A stretch of DNA of 56,217 bases from an uncultured Corynebacterium sp. (GTDB lineage: Bacteria; Actinomycetota; Actinomycetes; Mycobacteriales; Mycobacteriaceae), in assembly GCF_946222305.1 (NCBI RefSeq), contig NZ_CAMIHZ010000014.1, forward strand, positions 1-56,217, written 5' to 3'. Made by a program: the position numbers and the translations under genes. How positions within the stretch are numbered: the stretch's first letter is position 1; every line of letters starts with the position of its first letter. The notes below the pieces were generated by a model. It had not been told where the DNA came from. It was given only the letters and a program-made list of their open reading frames with translations, and did no database searches. Shown here piece after piece: positions 51,302-56,217 of this stretch.

Positions 51302-52216
51302 CTAGCGGATCGTCACTTCGCGAGAGATGATCGTCTGCTTAGCCTTCTGCTCATCAGCGGTCAGAGCATCGGACGAACCCAATGCCTCGTCCAGCTTCTT
51401 GTCCAGAGCTTCCAGACCAGCGGACCAGGAGTTGTACTCCTTGGTGTTGTCCAAGTCCCACACGGGGACCAGCACACCGTGGGTGCGGAATACACCCGCG
51501 AACTTCGACCCCTCACCGAGGTGTAGCTCACCAGCTGCGTGCAAACGGGCCAGCGCGTCCAGCAGCTGGTTTTCGTCTTCTTGGCGCACCCAGCGGATGT
51601 GAGCCTTCTCGCTCGGATCGATCCACCAGGCAGCACCCTTGATGTCCGCCTCAATACGGTGGGATGGCAGCACAGAATCGTTAGCGCGCTGCAGGGTTGC
51701 CAGGACCTGTGGGTTGCCCTGCTGCTCTTCGGTGAGCCACCAGTTGAAGTCCTGGCTCACCGTGATCTCGGCCTGCATGTCCTTGTCCAGGAACTCCGCC
51801 AGCTCTGGTTCGGAACCATCAGCGATGCCAACTTCGAGGGACTGGCCTGGCTCGGCGTTCTTCACCCAGTTCAGCACGTACGCCAAATCGCGGTGTGGAT
51901 TGTTACCGCGGTGCTGGGTCTGCAGGGCGACGAAAGCCTCGCCGCCATCTTCCGCGCTACGCAGAAGAGCCGCGACTGCACCCGGCAGCACGGAGGCGAT
52001 ATTGACCTTGCGGTCGATCCCCTTAACCTCTGGAGTGAAGTAGGCGGAGGGGACGAACTCCTGCAGTGCGATGAGGTCCGCCTCCATGGCGAAACCGTCG
52101 TACGGGCGGGGGTCCTTCTGCAACTTGGCGCGCTCGGCGGCGCGGGCGGCAAGCTTCGCCTGACGGCGGCTCATGCCCTCTGGTAGTTGCTCGTTATTCT
52201 TTTTCTTCTTAGCCAC
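51302..52216 (-). CDS. DUF5926-like protein
   Basis: A 304-residue soluble protein resembling the actinobacterial DUF5926 family. The N-terminus is Lys-rich (MAKKKKNNEQ), followed by MSRRQAKLAARAAERAKLQ, and later come conserved-looking stretches such as LQEFVPSAYFTPEVKG and GVLVPVWDLDNTKEYNSWSAGLE. Family members have sometimes been labelled SecA-related because of a short C-terminal motif, but no SecA ATPase domain is present. I chose the GTG at 52216. Function unknown. Confidence 0.82.
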   Translation of the reverse strand: MAKKKKNNEQLPEGMSRRQAKLAARAAERAKLQKDPRPYDGFAMEADLIALQEFVPSAYFTPEVKGIDRKVNIASVLPGAVAALLRSAEDGGEAFVALQTQHRGNNPHRDLAYVLNWVKNAEPGQSLEVGIADGSEPELAEFLDKDMQAEITVSQDFNWWLTEEQQGNPQVLATLQRANDSVLPSHRIEADIKGAAWWIDPSEKAHIRWVRQEDENQLLDALARLHAAGELHLGEGSKFAGVFRTHGVLVPVWDLDNTKEYNSWSAGLEALDKKLDEALGSSDALTADEQKAKQTIISREVTIR

Positions 52217-52276
52217 GGCGCTTATCTTACCTTTAGGTATGTGCGGGCTCATCATTGCGAGGGATTGGCTCGCCGC

Positions 52277-53047
52277 TTATCGCGCAGCGTTGGCCAATTC
52301 ATCATCGCGCCACATCCGCGCCCGCCCCGGATAGTTGGTCGCCAGCCACGTCACCCCTCGTCGCGCCGCCCACCGCACGTCGTCTTCCTTATCCGCAGTC
52401 CACATGTATGTACCGTCGCCGAATCTTCCGATGATGTCAGGGCGGATCTTTCCCCGCGCCACACTCAACCCGTGCGCATCAACAACGTGCAGGGCCTCCA
52501 GCCCTGGGTTCAACATGCGCTGATACTCGCGGCGCAGCAGAATCCGGTGAATATGAGGATTGATCATTTTGAACCGCACCAGTGATTGCGGACTAAAGGA
52601 AATCAGATGCACCGCGTCACTATGAGCCAAACCAACGCGCAGCAGCTCTTGCTGCAGGGCATACTCCACCTTCGGCCCGTAGCGATTGGGGTGCTTGGTC
52701 TCTATAAATAGCTCCGACGCCGCGCCCCGCCCGTCCGCGCGCACCTGCTGGAAAAGTTCGAGTAATTCGCGGAGCGTGAGTACTGGGGCGGGTTCCTCGG
52801 GCGTGCCGAAATTTAATTCCTGCAGCTCCGCAAGCGTTAATTCACTGATCACCGTGGTTGACGGCAGATTTGAATCTACGCAGGTCCGTTCGATGGTGCG
52901 GTCGTGGAAGCAGATCAAGTGCCCATCGCGGGTCAGTCTGATGTCACATTCCATGCCGTCGGTTTGTCGCTCCACTGCTAATTCATATGCGGCCAGGGTG
53001 TGCTCTGGGCGTTCCCCGGAGGCTCCGCGGTGGGCGACGATCTTCAT
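52277..53047 (-). CDS. glpQ: Glycerophosphodiester phosphodiesterase
   Basis: Hydrolyses glycerophosphodiesters to glycerol-3-phosphate and an alcohol. The 256-residue GDPD domain starts at once with MKIVAHRGASGERPEHTLAAY and continues DGMECDIRLTRDGHLICFHD, which holds the metal-binding Glu and Asp and catalytic His; ELFIETKHP is the third metal-site strand. It has no signal peptide, so it is cytoplasmic. The ATG at 53047 is chosen because the domain begins there; the frame stays open far upstream but only as antisense to the patatin gene. It matches the position of glpQ1 (Rv3842c) in M. tuberculosis. Confidence 0.93.
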   Translation of the reverse strand: MKIVAHRGASGERPEHTLAAYELAVERQTDGMECDIRLTRDGHLICFHDRTIERTCVDSNLPSTTVISELTLAELQELNFGTPEEPAPVLTLRELLELFQQVRADGRGAASELFIETKHPNRYGPKVEYALQQELLRVGLAHSDAVHLISFSPQSLVRFKMINPHIHRILLRREYQRMLNPGLEALHVVDAHGLSVARGKIRPDIIGRFGDGTYMWTADKEDDVRWAARRGVTWLATNYPGRARMWRDDELANAAR

Positions 53048-53203
53048 AAACTTTATTCTTAGTACGCCCCCGTACTTTCCGCAGGGCATGCCGGACGCAG
53101 AGGGGTGGGCAATGGCTTCTCCCCCAATCTGTGGCGGGAAATGAACCCCGCAGGGCATCGGATAAAAGGGCACTGTAGCCTTAATTGCGTGCGCAACCTT
53201 GGC

Positions 53204-54100
53204 ATGCAGAAACCGCTGTCTCCCCCGCCAAACGTGACCGACACGGCCTTGGTGTTCGAGGGAGGCGCCATGCGTGCCGTATTTTCCGCCGCGATGGTCC
53301 AAGCTCTGCTGGAAGCGGACGTCAATTTCGGTTGGGTGTGCGGGAATTCCGCAGCGACATCGCACGTGGCCTACTACATCGCGCGCGACCCCGAGCGGAT
53401 GCGCGCCACGTTCACCACGTTCCCCTCGGATCCGAATTTCGGTGGCTTCCGCACGTGGATGCGTGGCGATGGATTCTTCAATGCGCAATACATTTATGGC
53501 GCCGCGGGCATTCCCGGCCATCCCATGGAATTGGATTGGAATTATTTCCAACGCTCGCCCGTGCAATATCGCATTTCGGGATTCAACGCGCGTACAGGTG
53601 AGGCCAAGCACTGGGGGCGCGAGGATATCCATACTCCGAAGGATTTCTTTCTCTGCGCGCAGGCTTCGAGTACGCTTCCATTTTTCATGCCGCCAGTGGA
53701 AATCGACGGTGATCCATGGTTCGATGGCGCGTTCGGCCCGACCGGTGGTATTCCCATTGATTCGGCGATCCAGGATGGTTTCGAGAAGTTCCTCGTGATT
53801 CAAACCCGCACGCGCTCTTATCGCAAAAAGGCGGGGCGTGTGGATTGGGGGGTGCGTCGCATGTTCCGGAAGTACCCGGCTCTGGTCGATTCAATTGTCA
53901 CCCGCCACAACCGTTATAACGAGGTCCGCGAGCAGATTTTCGAGATGGAGCGCCAAGGTCACGCCTATGTCTTCGCCCCGCGTTCCCTGCGCATCGGCAA
54001 TGGCGATCGCAACCTGCGCCGTCTGCTCAGCGCCTATGAATCGGGATTGGCGCAAGCCCGCGAGGAAATGCCAGCCATCAAGAAATTCCTCGGGCTCTAA
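53204..54100 (+). CDS. Patatin-like phospholipase, atypical elbow
   Basis: A 298-residue patatin-family protein of the YjjU type. The oxyanion stretch is VFEGGAMRAVFSAA and the catalytic Asp is in WFDGAFGPTGG. The nucleophile elbow reads VCGNSAATSH, so the last Gly of GxSxG is replaced by Ala (codon GCG at 53356-53358). It lacks a signal peptide. I chose the ATG at 53204; the in-frame GTG at 53189 is an alternative that may be leaderless, since TAGCCT at 53176-53181 could be a -10. It is divergent from the glycerophosphodiesterase gene, and the two could act in turn in phospholipid turnover, which is inference. Confidence 0.87.
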   Translation: MQKPLSPPPNVTDTALVFEGGAMRAVFSAAMVQALLEADVNFGWVCGNSAATSHVAYYIARDPERMRATFTTFPSDPNFGGFRTWMRGDGFFNAQYIYGAAGIPGHPMELDWNYFQRSPVQYRISGFNARTGEAKHWGREDIHTPKDFFLCAQASSTLPFFMPPVEIDGDPWFDGAFGPTGGIPIDSAIQDGFEKFLVIQTRTRSYRKKAGRVDWGVRRMFRKYPALVDSIVTRHNRYNEVREQIFEMERQGHAYVFAPRSLRIGNGDRNLRRLLSAYESGLAQAREEMPAIKKFLGL

Positions 54101-54204
54101 ACTTTGTCGGGCTCACTAGGCCCTTGCCCTCTGTTTTATCGGCCTATTCGGCTGATCTTATCGCTTTTTGGCTGGTCTCTACGCTAGCTTTTCTCGCTGC
54201 CTTC

Positions 54205-55173
54205 TTATTCCGACGCCACGTCCAGCAATCCCGCTTTATCCATAACGTCTCGCAAAACGCTGACGGAATGGTCAAATTTCTTTGCCTCTTCTTCGTCGAG
54301 ATCCAATTCCACGACATGGCGGATTCCGCTGCGATTGATTACTGCCGGGGTGCCGATATAGACATCCTCTCGGCCGTATTCGCCTTCCAGGAGTGCAGAG
54401 ACCGGCAGTACAACATCTTGGTTTTGCAATACGGCCCGCGTGATTCGGGCGAGCCCCATGCCGATACCGAAGCTCGTGGAACCTTTGGCCTTGATGATTT
54501 CGTAGGCTGCGGTGCGGGTGCGTTCGAAAATTTCTTCGGCTTCTTCCGAACCGCGCTCGCTCACTTGCGCTAGGCGCTTGGGCAGGCCAATACCGGCGAC
54601 AGATCCCGCGGAAAGGACGGGTAGTTCTGTATCGCCGTGTTCGCCGATGACGTAAGCGTGCACGCTCGTGTCCGCCACTTGGAAGTATTCCCCTAGCGCG
54701 TGGCGGTAGCGGGCGGTATCCAAGATGGTGCCGCTGCCAATGGTTTGCGAGGAGGGTAGCCCGCTGAACTTCCATGTCGCGTAGCTAAGGATGTCCACTG
54801 GGTTTGTGGCCACGATGAATATTCCGTTGAAGCCGTGCTCCATGACGTTGCCGACAATGGAGCGAAAGATTTCGGTATTGCGGGCTACGAGATCCAGGCG
54901 GGTTTCACCTGGTTTCTGCGCGACTCCCGCACAGTTCACGACGATAGCGGCATCCCGGCAGTCTTCGTAGGTTCCCACGGTGACGCGGGTGTTGTGTCCA
55001 GACCACGGTACGGCGTGGTTGAGGTCTTGGACATGCCCCCACGTCTTTCTTTCGTCGATATCGATGATGGCTAGGTGATCAGTGAGGCCTTGGTTGACGA
55101 TGGTGTAAGCGAAGGCGACCCCCACGTCGCCGGCGCCTATGAGGACAATCTTGGTTCCGCTGGTCAGCTCCAT
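54205..55173 (-). CDS. ldh: L-lactate dehydrogenase
   Basis: Reduces pyruvate to L-lactate with NADH. The 322-residue protein has the NAD motif IVLIGAGDVGVAFAY, the Asp of IIDIDE, the Arg-containing loop CAGVAQKPGETRLDLV, NPVDILSYATWKFSG, and the catalytic His in VIGEHGDTELP. It ends with a charged helix. The ATG at 55173 has only a weak upstream AGG. The intergenic space of about 300 bases to sodA probably holds both promoters. Confidence 0.96.
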   Translation of the reverse strand: MELTSGTKIVLIGAGDVGVAFAYTIVNQGLTDHLAIIDIDERKTWGHVQDLNHAVPWSGHNTRVTVGTYEDCRDAAIVVNCAGVAQKPGETRLDLVARNTEIFRSIVGNVMEHGFNGIFIVATNPVDILSYATWKFSGLPSSQTIGSGTILDTARYRHALGEYFQVADTSVHAYVIGEHGDTELPVLSAGSVAGIGLPKRLAQVSERGSEEAEEIFERTRTAAYEIIKAKGSTSFGIGMGLARITRAVLQNQDVVLPVSALLEGEYGREDVYIGTPAVINRSGIRHVVELDLDEEEAKKFDHSVSVLRDVMDKAGLLDVASE

Positions 55174-55472
55174 AAGACCTAAGCTACTCCGCTACCTACG
55201 CTTGTGCTGGGCACGGCAGTCATACTTGCGCCGGGCACACTGTTGGGCGCCCTGGCCGCGCCCTGTCACCACCGCCCGTGCATCCTTACGTCCAGAAGTT
55301 CAACTTATTGAAGTTTAAAGTTCTATTCGACTGCTTGAAACCGCCGATGTTCATGGCCACACTGGAGCACGTAGCCGAGAAACCCCAGCTTAGGCCACCG
55401 GAATTCGTTAGCCGATGGTAGCGCGGGGCGTCGGTAACAAAAAGAGGAAGAAGACGGAAGGAAGTAACAACA
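55174..55472. other. Divergent control region of ldh and sodA
   Basis: About 300 bases without a gene. A short A/T-rich tract at 55295-55325 stands out and includes the inverted repeat AACTT-ATTG-AAGTT at 55302-55315, followed by a further AAAGTT. It may hold operator or promoter elements for either gene; I could not assign a clear -35/-10 pair. Confidence 0.45.
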
Positions 55473-56075
55473 ATGGCTAAGTACGAGCTGCCACAGCTGG
55501 ATTACGCATACGACGCACTGGAGCCTCACATCTCCGGTGAGATCATGGAGATCCACCACACTAAGCACCACCAGAACTACGTCAACGGTGCAAACTCCGC
55601 TCTGGAGAAGCTGGAAGAGGCTCGCCAGAACGGCACCATCGGTGCAGCTGTTACCGCACTGTCCAAGGACCTGGCCTTCAACTTGGGTGGCCACACCAAC
55701 CACTCCCTGTTCTGGAAGAACCTGTCCCCTAACGGTGGCGGCGAACCAACCGGTGAGCTGGCTGAGGCTATCAACCGCGACTTCGGCTCCTTCGAAGCAT
55801 TCAAGGATCACTTCAGCGCAGCCGCCTTGGGCCTGCAGGGCTCCGGCTGGGCTGTTCTGGGTTACGACCACGTAGCAGGTCGACTGGTTATCGAGCAGAT
55901 GACCGACCAGCAGGGCAACCTGTCCATCAACCTGACCCCACTTCTGCTTCTGGATATGTGGGAGCACGCTTTCTACCTCCAGTACAAGAACGTGAAGGCT
56001 GACTACGTTAAGGCAGTCTGGAATGTCTTCAACTGGGACGAGGTTGCAAAGCGTTACGAGGCCGCTTCCAAGTAG
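55473..56075 (+). CDS. sodA: Superoxide dismutase (Mn/Fe type)
   Basis: Dismutates superoxide to oxygen and hydrogen peroxide. The 200-residue protein has the metal ligands in IHHTKHHQNYV, FNLGGHTNHSLFW and LLLDMWEHAFYLQY (Asp and His). The GGHTNH context suggests the manganese-preferring type found in corynebacteria, though metal choice cannot be read with certainty. GGAAGGAAG lies eight bases before the ATG. No signal peptide is present, although mycobacterial relatives are exported without one. Confidence 0.96.
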   Translation: MAKYELPQLDYAYDALEPHISGEIMEIHHTKHHQNYVNGANSALEKLEEARQNGTIGAAVTALSKDLAFNLGGHTNHSLFWKNLSPNGGGEPTGELAEAINRDFGSFEAFKDHFSAAALGLQGSGWAVLGYDHVAGRLVIEQMTDQQGNLSINLTPLLLLDMWEHAFYLQYKNVKADYVKAVWNVFNWDEVAKRYEAASK

Positions 56076-56089
56076 CAGCTTCCGTCGCT

Positions 56090-56127
56090 GGTGAGTTTTA
56101 ACTGCTTTACACGCAGTTCAAATCACC
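56090..56127. terminator. Stem-loop after sodA
   Basis: A long imperfect hairpin: AACTGC at 56100-56105 pairs with GCAGTT at 56113-56118, and flanking GGTGA-GTTT pairs mostly with AAAT-CACC. There is no strong T-run after it, but its place 15 bases past the sodA stop suggests termination. Confidence 0.5.
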
Positions 56128-56162
56128 CTTAGGCGGTAACTAAGCGAAAACCCCTGCCACCT

Positions 56163-56217
56163 TGAACTGGCCCCCGAAAGTTGGACTGGTTTAATTCTAT
56201 GCGGTTAGGGGTTCAAG
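56163..56217. mobile_element. Terminal end of an IS3-type element (cut by window edge)
   Basis: From 56163 the sequence TGAACTGGCCCCCGAAAGTT with GGACTGG after it closely resembles the terminal inverted repeats of IS3-family elements (pattern TGnACTGnnCCCnnAAAGTTGGAC). It begins abruptly about 35 bases after the sodA stem-loop and runs off the window. No transposase is visible inside the window, so only the end can be supported. Confidence 0.55.

Noticed and set aside
53048..53803. N-terminal extension of the glycerophosphodiesterase by about 250 codons
   Set aside because: The frame is open but antisense to the patatin gene, and the GDPD domain starts exactly at the ATG at 53047.
1..56217. 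Possible CRISPR array, tRNA, rRNA or prophage
   Set aside because: I looked for regularly spaced repeats, clover-leaf sequences with a TTCGA arm and phage gene runs and saw none.

Overview
The window looks like a chromosomal segment of a mycolic-acid-containing actinobacterium, almost certainly a Corynebacterium and probably of the lipophilic C. jeikeium type. The reasons are the high-GC codon use, a GTP-type PEP carboxykinase, the accD-pks13-fadD32 mycolate condensation genes, two trehalose mycolyltransferases (one with LGFP repeats), the arabinogalactan genes ubiA, glfT2 and glf, and gene order shared with the pckA-trmB-mmpL3 and fadD32-to-sodA regions of M. tuberculosis and C. glutamicum. 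Species assignment is inference; no rRNA is present. All family names come from reading motifs, without database searches.

Layout. 1-1850: an eroded accessory edge with a hypothetical ORF that may lack its 5' end, a decayed IS110-type transposase and non-coding DNA. 1847-11157: pckG, a tightly overlapping three-gene unknown operon, then divergently trmB, a NYN-domain gene, an MmpL3/CmpL1-type mycolate exporter, a UPF0104-type membrane protein and a DUF3054-type protein. 11158-20872: a block of accessory genes that, as I recall, separates two blocks adjacent in C. glutamicum: a PhoX-type phosphatase, a divergent LysR/MFS pair, a three-gene DUF6230/DUF6114/exported-protein operon, a secreted SGNH hydrolase and an acyl-CoA ligase. 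20873-40194 (minus strand): accD, pks13, fadD32, an Rv3802-type cutinase-like hydrolase, a DUF732-like lipoprotein, two mycolyltransferases, ubiA, a PAP2 phosphatase, glfT2 and glf. The arabinosyltransferase gene aftB, expected between the second mycolyltransferase and ubiA, is absent from that position. 40275-43847: a small membrane protein, a HAD phosphatase, a PlsC acyltransferase and serS. 43978-56217: a septum-formation-family protein with an overlapping metallopeptidase, a histidine phosphatase, pheA, an amidase overlapping a CPBP protease, an LCP-family ligase, a DUF5926-type protein, a glycerophosphodiesterase, a patatin-like protein, ldh and sodA, then the likely terminus of an IS3-type element at the right edge.

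How it works together. AccD carboxylates one acyl-CoA, FadD32 activates the meromycolate partner as acyl-AMP, Pks13 condenses them, an MmpL-type pump exports the trehalose ester, and the two mycolyltransferases attach mycolates to arabinogalactan. UbiA and the PAP2 protein help make the arabinose donor precursor; Glf and GlfT2 make the galactan; the LCP protein probably attaches arabinogalactan to peptidoglycan. The window is thus mostly a cell-envelope assembly region. Intrinsic terminators are clear at several gene boundaries, and several genes appear leaderless. No tRNA, rRNA, CRISPR array or prophage was seen.
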